From NCBI GenBank assembly GCA_052035295.1, contig JBPOHS010000001.1:1-64000 (forward strand): a stretch of 64,000 nucleotides of DNA, in the 5' to 3' direction. Made by a program: the position numbers and the translations under genes. Each line of letters starts with the position of its first letter. The stretch's first letter is position 1. This stretch comes from HdN1 sp052035295 (GTDB lineage: Bacteria > Pseudomonadota > Gammaproteobacteria > Pseudomonadales > Ketobacteraceae). This document shows positions 33,379 to 42,800 of the stretch, one piece after another. Below the pieces are notes generated by a model, which worked only from the letters and a program-made list of their open reading frames with translations, did not search any database and was not told the DNA's origin.

Positions 33379-35622
33379 ATGAGTACGCGGATGAATACCA
33401 TCATCTACACCCTTACCGACGAAGCCCCTTTACTGGCAACGGCCTCTTTTTTGCCGATCATTCGCGCGTTTACTGCGCCTGCTGGTCTCAATGTCGACGC
33501 CGTCGATATCTCGGTGGCTGCGCGCGTGTTATCCCAATTTCCGGAATGCCTGAAGGAAGAGCAACGGGTGCCGGACACACTCGGCAATCTGGGCAAGCTG
33601 ACGCTGCGACCCGAAGCGAATATCATCAAACTCCCCAATATCAGCGCCTCGGTGTCCCAGCTCAAGGCCTGTGTCAAAGAACTGCAGAAACAAGGTTTTG
33701 CCGTTCCGGATTACCCTGAAGACGCCAAGACCGACGAAGAAAAGAATATCAAGGCCCGCTACAGCAAATGCATTGGTAGTGCGGTCAACCCCGTGTTGCG
33801 TGAAGGCAATTCCGACCGCCGCGCGCCCAAGGCGGTAAAGGAATACGCGCGCAAAAATCCCCACAGCATGGCCGAGTGGAGCCAGGCGTCGCGTTCGCAT
33901 GTATCCCATATGCATCATGGCGATTTTTACCATGGTGAAAAGTCGTTGACGCTGGATCGTCCGCGCGATGTGAAGATGGAGCTCATCACCAAGAGTGGCA
34001 AAACCCTGGTGTTGAAGGAAAAGGTCTCCCTGCTCGATCGCGAAGTGATCGACAGCATGTTCATGAGCAAGAAAGCGCTGTTGGAGTTCTACGAGAAAGA
34101 AATTGAAGACGCGCGTAAAACTGGCGTGATGTTCTCGTTGCACGTCAAGGCCACCATGATGAAAGTGTCGCATCCGATCGTCTTCGGGCATTGCGTACGC
34201 ATTTTTTACAAGGATGCGTTTGCCAAGCACGCCAAGCTGTTCGAAGAGCTGGGAGTCAACGTCAACAACGGTATGGTCGACCTTTACAACAAGATCGCCA
34301 CCCTGCCGCAAAGCACGCAGGACGAGATCAAGCAGGACTTGCATGCCTGCCACGAACACCGCCCGGAATTGGCCATGGTGGATTCGGCCAAAGGCATCAC
34401 CAACTTCCATTCGCCCAATGATGTGATCGTCGACGCTTCCATGCCGGCGATGATACGTAACGGTGGCAAGATGTGGGATGCCAATGGTCGCCTGAAAGAA
34501 GTGAAGGCGGTCATGCCTGAATCGACCTTCGCCCGTATCTACCAGGAGATGATCAATTTCTGCAAATGGCACGGTGCGTTCGATCCCAGGACCATGGGGA
34601 CTGTTCCCAATGTCGGTCTGATGGCCCAGCAGGCCGAGGAATATGGATCGCACGACAAGACGTTCGAAATTCCCGAAGATGGTGTTGCCAACATTACCGA
34701 TCTCAACACGGGTGAAGTGCTGCTGTCACAGGACGTGGAGGCCGGTGACATCTGGCGGATGTGTCAGTGCAAGGACGCCGCGATTCGTGACTGGGTCAAG
34801 CTGGCTGTCAACCGGGCCCGCCATTCCGGCATGCCTGTGGTGTTCTGGCTTGACCAGTTCCGTCCACATGAGGCGCAGCTGATTACCAAGGTGAAGATGT
34901 ACCTGCACGAGCACAACACCACCGGGCTGGACATCCACATCATGAGTCAGGTTCGTGCCATGCGTTACACGCTGGAGCGCGTCATTCGCGGTCTGGATAC
35001 CATCAGCGCCACCGGCAACATCCTGCGCGATTATCTGACCGATCTGTTCCCCATCATGGAATTGGGTACCAGTGCCAAGATGTTGTCCATCGTACCGTTG
35101 ATGGCGGGTGGCGGGATGTACGAAACCGGTGCCGGCGGCTCAGCACCCAAACACGTGCAGCAGTTGGTAGAGGAAAACCACTTGCGCTGGGATTCGCTGG
35201 GTGAATTCCTGGCCCTCGCCGTGTCACTGGAAGACATGGGCAACAAGACCGGTAATGCGCGTACCAAAATTCTGGCGAAAACGCTGGATGCCGCCACGGG
35301 CAAATTGTTGGACAACAACAAGAACCCGTCACCGCGCACAGGTGAACTCGACAACCGTGGCAGTCAGTTTTATCTGGCGCTTTACTGGGCGCAGGCGCTG
35401 GCCGAGCAGACCGAAGACGCGGAGTTGGCTGCACACTTTGCCAAACTGGCGAAGACGTTGTCAGAAAACGAGAAGACCATCGTAGAAGAACTGGCGTCTG
35501 TTCAGGGCAGTCCGGCTGACATCGGGGGGTACTACCGTCCCGACTGGTCCAAGCTTGACAAGGTAATGCGCCCGAGCGCCACGCTTAACGCGGCGCTGGC
35601 ATCCGCTGCCACGGCCGGATAG
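33379..35622 (+). CDS. icd: Isocitrate dehydrogenase (NADP), monomeric type
   Basis: Oxidative decarboxylation of isocitrate to 2-oxoglutarate with NADP. The protein is the large monomeric form: 747 residues from the ATG at 33379, which has a GGAGACC site. MNTIIYTLTDEAPLLATASF is the family N-terminus, and EWSQASRSHVSHMHHGDFY, DLHACHEHRPELAMVDS and VFWLDQFRPHEAQL are conserved. Monomeric IDH is unrelated in length to the dimeric E. coli Icd and is found in Vibrio, Azotobacter and some Pseudomonas. It stands alone with its own terminator. Confidence 0.96.
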   Translation: MSTRMNTIIYTLTDEAPLLATASFLPIIRAFTAPAGLNVDAVDISVAARVLSQFPECLKEEQRVPDTLGNLGKLTLRPEANIIKLPNISASVSQLKACVKELQKQGFAVPDYPEDAKTDEEKNIKARYSKCIGSAVNPVLREGNSDRRAPKAVKEYARKNPHSMAEWSQASRSHVSHMHHGDFYHGEKSLTLDRPRDVKMELITKSGKTLVLKEKVSLLDREVIDSMFMSKKALLEFYEKEIEDARKTGVMFSLHVKATMMKVSHPIVFGHCVRIFYKDAFAKHAKLFEELGVNVNNGMVDLYNKIATLPQSTQDEIKQDLHACHEHRPELAMVDSAKGITNFHSPNDVIVDASMPAMIRNGGKMWDANGRLKEVKAVMPESTFARIYQEMINFCKWHGAFDPRTMGTVPNVGLMAQQAEEYGSHDKTFEIPEDGVANITDLNTGEVLLSQDVEAGDIWRMCQCKDAAIRDWVKLAVNRARHSGMPVVFWLDQFRPHEAQLITKVKMYLHEHNTTGLDIHIMSQVRAMRYTLERVIRGLDTISATGNILRDYLTDLFPIMELGTSAKMLSIVPLMAGGGMYETGAGGSAPKHVQQLVEENHLRWDSLGEFLALAVSLEDMGNKTGNARTKILAKTLDAATGKLLDNNKNPSPRTGELDNRGSQFYLALYWAQALAEQTEDAELAAHFAKLAKTLSENEKTIVEELASVQGSPADIGGYYRPDWSKLDKVMRPSATLNAALASAATAG

Positions 35623-35647
35623 CGCGCTTGATCGACGGCGCATGAAC

Positions 35648-35681
35648 AAAAAAGCCCCCGATGAACATCGGGGGCTTTTTT
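35648..35681 (+). terminator. Intrinsic terminator of icd
   Basis: A perfect 15-bp stem AAAAAAGCCCCCGAT / ATCGGGGGCTTTTTT closes on a GAAC loop. The A and T flanks make it potentially bidirectional, also serving the convergent hydrolase gene. Confidence 0.93.
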
Positions 35682-35737
35682 GTTTCTGTAACAGGTGTCG
35701 TTTGGTGACGATTCCCCACCTGCAGCGCGTTTGTCGG

Positions 35738-36700
35738 TCAGCGTGGCAGTGCTTCAACGATATTCATGCTGACTTTCTCGCCGATGGCCGGAATAAGTGA
35801 AGGCGGGAAATCGTGGGCCATGCCTTTGAAAATATGCAGCTTCGCGCCCGGGATGTGGCGGGCGCTGTCGATGCCGGCTTTGACGTGCACCAGGGGGTCG
35901 ACATCGCCATGCAGGATTTGAGTAGGGCAACGGACCCGGCTTAGCAGGCGCCGGAATCCGCCTGTGGCCGATACGGCGTGGGACTGCCGCAACACCCCGG
36001 CGGGCCGGTAGCTGCGGTCATAGGCGTCCGTGAGACGCTCCAGTAGTGTCTCACTGGATTCGGCGATACCCGGGCTCGAAATCTTGTTCCAGAACATCGC
36101 CTGCCGTTTGACGGCGGTGTCCCGGTCATGTCCCTTGGGCACGCCCCAGCCATTGAGCGCCAGCAAGATGTCGCGTCGGGGCAGGGGCAGGTCGGATTCA
36201 TTGGTCGACGACATGATCGAGCACAGGCTGAGAACGTGTTGGGGGTAAATGGCCGCCGTCAACTGGCTGATCATTCCGCCCATGGAGGCGCCCACCAGGT
36301 GTACCTTGCCCAGATCAAGCTGCCGGATCACTGCGACCGTATCTTGCACCATGTCGTAAAGCGTGTAGTTGACACTCAGGTCCAGCCCGAGCCTTTGGCG
36401 CAGCAAGACGTTCGGCAGGGTGGTGCGGATGCCCTTGTTGTTTTCATCAGACAGGCCGATGTCGCGATTGTCGAAGCGGATCACCCGGAAGCCATCGCTC
36501 AACAGCTGTTGCACCAGCGTTTCCGGCCACATCGTCAGCTGGCAGGCAAACCCCATGATCAGCAGGACGGGAGGCGCTCCGATCGGGCCCTGGTCGATGT
36601 AGAAAATGCTGCCTTCTGGCCCCTGAACGTGGCCCTGTCTGCAATCTTTGCCTGGCGTATGAATCGAATGTGCAGCGGGCTTGGGGAGAGTGACTGGCAT
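35738..36700 (-). CDS. Alpha/beta-fold hydrolase
   Basis: A soluble esterase/lipase-like hydrolase of unknown substrate. From the ATG at 36700 (CGGAGTC site) it is 320 residues. The nucleophile elbow is GASMGG, with Ser139. The acid is in ILHGDVDPLV and the base in KGMAHDFPP. VLLIMGFACQLTMWPE is the oxyanion-hole strand, and RFDNRDIGLSD is typical of the family. No membrane segment or signal peptide is seen. It is convergent with icd and downstream of ppnN. Confidence 0.88.
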   Translation of the reverse strand: MPVTLPKPAAHSIHTPGKDCRQGHVQGPEGSIFYIDQGPIGAPPVLLIMGFACQLTMWPETLVQQLLSDGFRVIRFDNRDIGLSDENNKGIRTTLPNVLLRQRLGLDLSVNYTLYDMVQDTVAVIRQLDLGKVHLVGASMGGMISQLTAAIYPQHVLSLCSIMSSTNESDLPLPRRDILLALNGWGVPKGHDRDTAVKRQAMFWNKISSPGIAESSETLLERLTDAYDRSYRPAGVLRQSHAVSATGGFRRLLSRVRCPTQILHGDVDPLVHVKAGIDSARHIPGAKLHIFKGMAHDFPPSLIPAIGEKVSMNIVEALPR

Positions 36701-36826
36701 GGGATGACTCCGTTCAGCGTTGTCGAGGCTGTCCAAAGTATCCCACCTGCCGCTGCCTGTGAAGTGTCTAATCGGGTCAGCCCTCCAGGACACGGTCCCG
36801 GTAAGCGGCAGTCCCCCAGCCCTGGG

Positions 36827-38200
36827 TCAGGTCCGGCTGATCTGATAACAGGGATTGTAGGTTTTACCGCCCAGTTTCATGCGGTTCTGTTGAATGAAGG
36901 TCTGCAGCAGTTCATCCATGAGCGTCATGATCGCCGGATCTCCCCGCAGCTGAAACGGGCCGTGCTCCTTGATCAATGCCAGACCTTGCTCCTTGACGTT
37001 GCCGGCAACGATGCCGGAAAACGCCCGCCGCAGATTGGCGGCGAGCTCATACGCCGGTTGATCCCGCGTCAGGTTGAGCTTGTGCATGTTGGCGTGGGTC
37101 GGGTTGAACGGATGCTGCAGCGACTTGGGAATGTGGATCTGCCAGTTGAAATAGAACGAATCCTTGTAACGGCGACGGTGATTGTAAACTTCATCGGTGC
37201 GACGTCGCAGGTAACGACCGACCTCGGCGGGATCGTCAACGATGACATGGTATTTTGCGCGTGCTTCTTCGCCCAGTGTATTGACGATGAAATTGTCGAT
37301 GACATCGAAATAGGCTTCGCTGGCTTTACTGGCCGTGAACACCACCGGAAAGGGGATATTGCGGTTCTTGGGATGCAACAGGATGCCCAGCAGGTAAAGG
37401 ATTTCCTCGGTGGTACCGACGCCGCCCGGAAAGACGATGATGCCATGGCCCATACGCACGAAGGCTTCCAGACGTTTTTCAATGTCCGGCATGATGACCA
37501 GTTCGTTGACGATCGGATTGGGCGATTCCGCCGCAATGATGCCGGGTTCAGTGATACCCAGATAACGGGGGTTATGCACGCGCTGCTTGGCGTGGGCGAT
37601 GGCGGCGCCTTTCATGGGCCCTTTCATGGCGCCCGGGCCGCAGCCTGTAATGATGTTGAGTTCGCGCAAGCCGAGTTCGTAGCCAATCAGTTTGGTGAAG
37701 TCATATTCTTCCCGCGAAATGGAATGCCCGCCCCAGCACACGACAAAGGCGCGTTTGTCATTGGCGCGGAATACGTCGGCATTGCGCAGGATATGGAACA
37801 CCGCATCCGAGATGCCCCGCGTGCTGTTGAGATTGAAGCGTTCCCCATGCTTGACCTGGTTGGTCACATACAGCACGTCACGCAGCACGGAAAACAACTG
37901 CTCCCGGATGCCGCGAATCATGCGCCCGTCAACAAAGGCGCTGGCCGGTGCATTGTGCAGCTCCAGTCGTATGCCTCTGGCCTGACGAATGAAACGAATA
38001 TCAAAGTTGCAGAATTCTTCGAGGATTTCCTGGGTGTTGTCGTTCTGGCTGCCCGTGTTCAGCACGGCGAGTGCGCAGCGGCGGAACAGGGGATAGAGCT
38101 CACCCTGTGTGTGCTGGACGAGCTGATCCACTTCAACGGGTGACAATACCTCCATGCTGACTTCGGGGGAGACTGCAACGCATGGGATCTTGGCGATCAT
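36827..38200 (-). CDS. ppnN: Pyrimidine/purine nucleotide 5'-monophosphate nucleosidase PpnN
   Basis: Splits nucleoside monophosphates to base and ribose-5-phosphate. In E. coli (YgdH) it is activated by (p)ppGpp. The product is 457 residues from the ATG at 38200, which has an AAGGA site. The LOG-family core has GCGPGAMKGPMKGAAIAHAK and FPGGVGTTEEILYLLG (PGGxGTxxE). YHVIVDDPAEVGRYLRRRTD and the C-terminal PpnN domain follow. The frame stays open to 38251. Confidence 0.94.
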   Translation of the reverse strand: MIAKIPCVAVSPEVSMEVLSPVEVDQLVQHTQGELYPLFRRCALAVLNTGSQNDNTQEILEEFCNFDIRFIRQARGIRLELHNAPASAFVDGRMIRGIREQLFSVLRDVLYVTNQVKHGERFNLNSTRGISDAVFHILRNADVFRANDKRAFVVCWGGHSISREEYDFTKLIGYELGLRELNIITGCGPGAMKGPMKGAAIAHAKQRVHNPRYLGITEPGIIAAESPNPIVNELVIMPDIEKRLEAFVRMGHGIIVFPGGVGTTEEILYLLGILLHPKNRNIPFPVVFTASKASEAYFDVIDNFIVNTLGEEARAKYHVIVDDPAEVGRYLRRRTDEVYNHRRRYKDSFYFNWQIHIPKSLQHPFNPTHANMHKLNLTRDQPAYELAANLRRAFSGIVAGNVKEQGLALIKEHGPFQLRGDPAIMTLMDELLQTFIQQNRMKLGGKTYNPCYQISRT

Positions 38201-38233
38201 GAGAATCCTTAGTGCCTGATTGGGTATACATTC

Positions 38234-38262
38234 ACTATAGTACAGTTGCATTTCACTGACAT
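38234..38262 (-). promoter_or_regulatory. Candidate promoter of ppnN
   Basis: On the minus strand ATGTCA (38262-38257), a 17-base spacer and TATAGT (38239-38234) lie about 30 bases upstream of the ppnN ATG. Four of six match at each box. Confidence 0.5.
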
Positions 38263-38273
38263 GTACGCATAAT
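38246..38273 (+). promoter_or_regulatory. Candidate promoter facing the small gene at 38370
   Basis: TTGCAT (38246-38251), a 16-base spacer and CATAAT (38268-38273) overlap the ppnN promoter on the other strand. Simultaneous occupancy would not be possible. Confidence 0.4.
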
Positions 38274-38369
38274 TTCTTTCAATTTCAGTGGATTGGCGGT
38301 TACATTGACGAGTTCCGGCGAATCCACCAGAATTTGGCCGGGATTGACGACCACTAAGACAGAAGGTTC

Positions 38370-38669
38370 ATGATGAAACTTGCCGACAGTTTATCCGGCA
38401 AGGAGCTCGACTCCTTGATGTACAAGCATGCCTGCCAGAGTCAGGGCAAAACGCCGTCGCAAGACGAGTTTGAACAAGGCTACACGCGCGGGGAATTCCA
38501 CTTTGTGGCCGATGCCGCGCTGCTGGGGGATCTGATCGCGCTGCACCAGATCAATCTGCATCGGGTGGGTGGGGAGTGGCTGGCGTTCCGGGACAGCACC
38601 GGCTGCTATGGCGAATCACCCTCGGTGGCCGTCTGCCGCTGGCTGGTGACGGTCAAAGGCATCAAATAA
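38370..38669 (+). CDS. Small protein of unknown function (99 residues)
   Basis: Not recognised. It starts MMKLADSLSGKELDSLMYKH with an AGAAGG site. It ends in a compact part with GGEWLAFRDSTGCYGESPSV and VCRWLVTVKGIK. It has no signal peptide or membrane segment, three cysteines and a moderately acidic character. It lies alone between ppnN (divergent) and the DUF2806-like gene, 126 bases upstream of the latter on the same strand. Coding is likely from composition and ribosome-binding site; the role is unknown. Confidence 0.7.
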   Translation: MMKLADSLSGKELDSLMYKHACQSQGKTPSQDEFEQGYTRGEFHFVADAALLGDLIALHQINLHRVGGEWLAFRDSTGCYGESPSVAVCRWLVTVKGIK

Positions 38670-38698
38670 CACGTAAGCCTGCCGGACAGTTTGCAGGG

Positions 38699-38730
38699 CA
38701 GTGGTGTTAGTTGCTGGTCAGTGGTGTTTG
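38699..38730. repeat. 10-bp direct repeat, 20-bp period
   Basis: CAGTGGTGTT occurs at 38699-38708 and 38719-38728 in the gap before the DUF2806-like gene, followed by a run of seven T. TTGCTG at 38728 and CATACT at 38750 could be a promoter for that gene. Confidence 0.45.
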
Positions 38731-38795
38731 CTGTTTTTTTAATCTGGCTCATACTGGATAGGGTAGTGTAGTTGAGGGTAGAGAGGGCATGATCG

Positions 38796-39836
38796 GTGAG
38801 TAATCCAGCGCTTAAGGTCCAGTTGTTACGCAAGCTATGGGTACATCTCACACCTAAAGAGATGTTCGGCATAATGTCTCCTGATCGCATCCAGCGCCTG
38901 GGGCTTTCGCTGGGTGAGGTACGTCGGCAGGAGCTTTCCAATATCCACAACGTCGAGCGTCAACTCAACGAGCTACGCCGTGGTTACGCCGAGCTCGATG
39001 GCGAAGGCCGGTTGGTCAAATCGGCCGGTGCCGCCGAAGTCAGGGATGTCGCCTTTTCCAGTATCATCGAATTCGCCTCGGAAGCGCCGGGCGCCGCTGA
39101 CAAGACGCCGACCATCGCCGACATGCTGCAGAATGCCCGCGTGTTTTCCGATATGGAATCGTTGGGCAGGTTGCTGCGTTTGCAGAAAGTCTATCTGCTG
39201 ACCGAGCGCATCATTCTTGGCATGAACCCCGCGGAACTGGACAAGGGCACACTGGATCCGCGCTGGTTCAGTCGCTGGCGTATCAACGTCAGTGAAATTC
39301 CGAACGGGCCCATGCAGCAGATGTGGGCACGTATCCTGGTCAAAGAGTTGATTCGTCCCGGTACCCACAGTTTGCGGGCCCTCGATCTGTTGTCGATGAT
39401 GACGCTCGAAGACGCGGAAATGCTCAATCGCCTTACCGGCCTCACGCTGGATGATTTCGTCTACCGCAGTGCGGTGCAGGCGTTGTTCGAACAGTATGAT
39501 CCGGAGATGTTCGAGAAACTGGAGGAATTGGGCATCATCCGGGGTGTGTTCGGGAAGGTCTATTCAAAGGTGCTGCGCTCCAGCGCGGACTCGCGGTTCC
39601 AGTGCGCGTTGACTGTGGCCGACAAGCAAGTCACGATCATTGCGGAATCCGATCGCAACGAACTCAGCATTCCCGCCTATTTGCTTACCAATCTGGGGCG
39701 GGAACTCATCTCGCTGTTCTCGGCCGTGGTCGAGCAGGAATATCTCTCGCTGGTCATCAATGATCTGCAGGCGCGCGGCATGAAGGTGTCCGTTACCGAT
39801 GTTGCCAGTTCGGACTACAGCAGGAAAGTCTCTTAG
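38796..39836 (+). CDS. DUF2806-like protein of unknown function
   Basis: The product is 346 residues from a GTG start. No signal peptide or membrane segment is seen. The middle (about residues 150-220) reads like the DUF2806 family: WFSRWRINVSEIPNGPMQQM, then WARILVKELIRPGTHSLRAL and LLSMMTLEDAEMLNRL. A charged, mainly helical N-terminal third precedes it. The family has no known activity. It lies 63 bases upstream of the large PilZ-DUF1631-GGDEF-EAL gene on the same strand, so the two are probably co-transcribed and may share a pathway. The family assignment is from memory and moderate. Confidence 0.7.
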   Translation: MSNPALKVQLLRKLWVHLTPKEMFGIMSPDRIQRLGLSLGEVRRQELSNIHNVERQLNELRRGYAELDGEGRLVKSAGAAEVRDVAFSSIIEFASEAPGAADKTPTIADMLQNARVFSDMESLGRLLRLQKVYLLTERIILGMNPAELDKGTLDPRWFSRWRINVSEIPNGPMQQMWARILVKELIRPGTHSLRALDLLSMMTLEDAEMLNRLTGLTLDDFVYRSAVQALFEQYDPEMFEKLEELGIIRGVFGKVYSKVLRSSADSRFQCALTVADKQVTIIAESDRNELSIPAYLLTNLGRELISLFSAVVEQEYLSLVINDLQARGMKVSVTDVASSDYSRKVS

Positions 39837-39899
39837 GTTCTACTACTCTTAAATGGGGCATGCACCGAAGCGCGTCCCGTCCCATGGAAAGAGAGTATC

Positions 39900-42800
39900 G
39901 TGGACAAACGAAAACACAGGCGCCTGACCACCCGCATCGACGTATTCTTCTCGATTGCCCAATCCGGTATCCATTCAGGATGGTTGCTGGATTATGGCAA
40001 AGGTGGGGCTTTCCTGGTGTTCAAGCAGCCGCAGCAATATGCCGGGCTCGCCGATCCCGCGTCGCTGGTCGCGCGGGTGATACAGATCCATTTTTCGCTG
40101 GATGACAAAGAACATCTTCTGAATGGCCAGGTTGCGCATATCAGTGAACGCGGGATCGGCATCAAATTTGCCAACCTCGATCCCATGGCATTCGCGGCAC
40201 TGGCTGAGTGTGCCCGCCGCAACGCAACGCTGCCGTTGGGTCACCCGGGCAGCCCATCCCCTTCAGCGGCCAATCGCGGTGCCGACCGTGACGTGTGCAA
40301 GCAGCGTATCGCTCATCTGAGTCAATTATTCTTCGCGGGGTTCCTGGAGGAATTCATCGACCAGTTCAGCAATCGACTGCTGAATCTGGCCGAACACCGC
40401 ACCGCCGACGTTGATGCGCAGGCGTGTCTGGATGCGGTGGCGACGCTTTCCGTGGTGCGCAGACCCTTGATTGCAAAGGTGGAAGCCACCTATGACCTGC
40501 ATTTACAAAACCACTTCAACGGCAAGCCTGTTTCCGCAAGCGATGAAGGTGATGCACCCGCGCGCGAATTGAGTCTGGTCGATAAAGCCGATTTTGAAGA
40601 ATGGCTCATGGTGAAAGTGGCGACTTCACGCGCGGAATTGGCTTTGCGCCAATCCATGACCGAAATGATTGCCCGACTGGCGTCCTGCGCTGGCGTCAGC
40701 GCAGAGGAAGAACACAACCCGTTGTCCCCATCCTGTGTGTTTCGCGTCAGCAATATCGTGCTGCGCGACAATGGTGTCAGGGCTAACGTGGTGCAGTTGT
40801 TCCTGCGCAGTCTGGTCGAGCATGTGGTGAATCGCTTTGCCGGTTTTTATGCCGATGTGAATCAGGCGCTCGTGCAATTGGGCGTGCTGCCCGAACTGAA
40901 TCTCAGTCAGACCGTGGCGAACCGCAAGCCAAATCCGCCGGCCAAAAACACGCCTGATCCTGCCGCCGCACGCGACGCAAGCGCGCCTGGCGGCGTTCGC
41001 CAGGGCGGGAGTCTTGCCACTCCTGAGGGCGGTTCCGCACCGGGCGTGACCTTTGCCGTGGATGAAAATCTTGCCCGCAATTCGTTTCTCGCGGCCAATC
41101 GATTGCTGGAAATGCAGCGCTTCATGCGTAGTGCACCCCGTCCTGACCTCCCATCTGTAATGTCTTCCGGGGGCGGCAACGGTATGCTTGCAGAGCCGTC
41201 ATTCGCGGCAGCAAAAAATCTGTCGACCGAGGAACTGTTCAAAGCGCTCAATCGTGTCTGTAACGAGCTTTCCCTGCCTGAGTCGGACGCACCCGGTAAC
41301 GCACCGGATCAGCTGCCCACCCTGGTGCTCGACCGTTTGAAGGCTATGAATGTCGATTGTTCGGACAGCTTCCGTGATTCCATCAGCATGATGGGATCGT
41401 TGGTGGCCAATATTGCTGACGAGCAACGAATGAGCGGAGAGTTGCGTTCCGAGTTTTGCAAAATGCAGGTGCCTCTCGCCGCACTGCAGGTGGCTGATCC
41501 AGAAATATTCCTGTCAGATCAGCACCCGGTGCGTGAATTGCTGAACTACCTCGCGATGCTCGCTGAACCGGAAAGCGTCAACTTCAAAGCGAATGCCGAT
41601 ACCGTAAAAGCGGTGATCAATCAGTTGATGACAGCGGATCCGCTGGATGAAAAGGTCGTTTCCCATATTCTCAAGGACGTCAAAAAGCAGATCGAGAAGG
41701 AAAAGAGTGTCATCGATCGTAACGTCCAGCGGGTGATCGAGTCCTGTGACGGACGCCAGCGTATCCTGCAAGCCAACGAATTCTTGAATCAACAGCTGGA
41801 TCAGCGCTTGGCCAACCGCAAAGTTCCGCGCGTGTTGTTACAGCTACTCGACGCTGGCTGGAAAGAGCTGATGCGGTTGAGCTTGCTGCGTGACGGTCCG
41901 GACAGTCGTTCCTGGCAGACGTCTATTCACGTGGTAGAGGATCTGCTGATTTACCTGGGGCAGCGTCCGTGCCCTTCCGATGGGTTCCATTACCCCTTCG
42001 AGACCCTGCTCAGAGTCGTGGAAAAGGGCCTGCAGAAAATTGCCGGTGCCAGTTCGAGTGCACAAACGCTACTGAACACCTTGCGCACCAATGCCATGGC
42101 ACCCAATGTCGATCTGGTGGATGGTCGCCAGTATTCCAGCAGGGAGAATGCCACCGACGTGCAAATGTTGTTTCCGGTGCGGCTGTGCAAGAAGTTGCAA
42201 CGCCTGAAGATTGGTCAGTGGCTGGAATTCGGCGTCAAATCACATCGCAAGACCCTGTGCCAGATTGCCTGGATTTCCCAACGCAAAGACAAGTTTACGC
42301 TGGTGAATCAACAGGGCATGCGGGTGGTGGAACTATCCAATGATCAGTTTCTGGCGCGGCTGAGCGAAGGCGATATCCAGTTGCTCAATGACACGCAAGG
42401 CAGTGCGGTCGAAAAAGGGCTGGATGCCCTGATACAGAAAATCTACGAAAAAATCAGTTTTGAAACGTCCCACGACCAGTTGACCGGGTTGCTGTCGCGC
42501 AAGGAATTCGAAAAATCACTGGCACAGAGTGTCGCCCGTGCGCGCCGCCACCAGGTACGTTATGCGCTGATCTATGTCGATCTCATGCAATTCAAGCTGA
42601 TCAACAGCCTGTGCGGTTATGAGGGCGGTGACAATCTGTTGCAGCAGGTAGCGGCGAAAATCACCGGTCTGGCCTTCGCCGGGCAGGTGTGTGGCCGCAT
42701 TGGCGGCAATGAATTCGCGTTGATCCTGCCGGTTGACACGGACACCGATGCCTATCGTTATGCCTGTCAGGTCAAGGCGGCCATCGAACACGAGCGTTTC

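Noticed and set aside
36128..38143. Plus-strand frame of 671 codons opposite ppnN and the hydrolase
   Set aside because: It spans two real minus-strand genes and their gap and has no recognisable domain.
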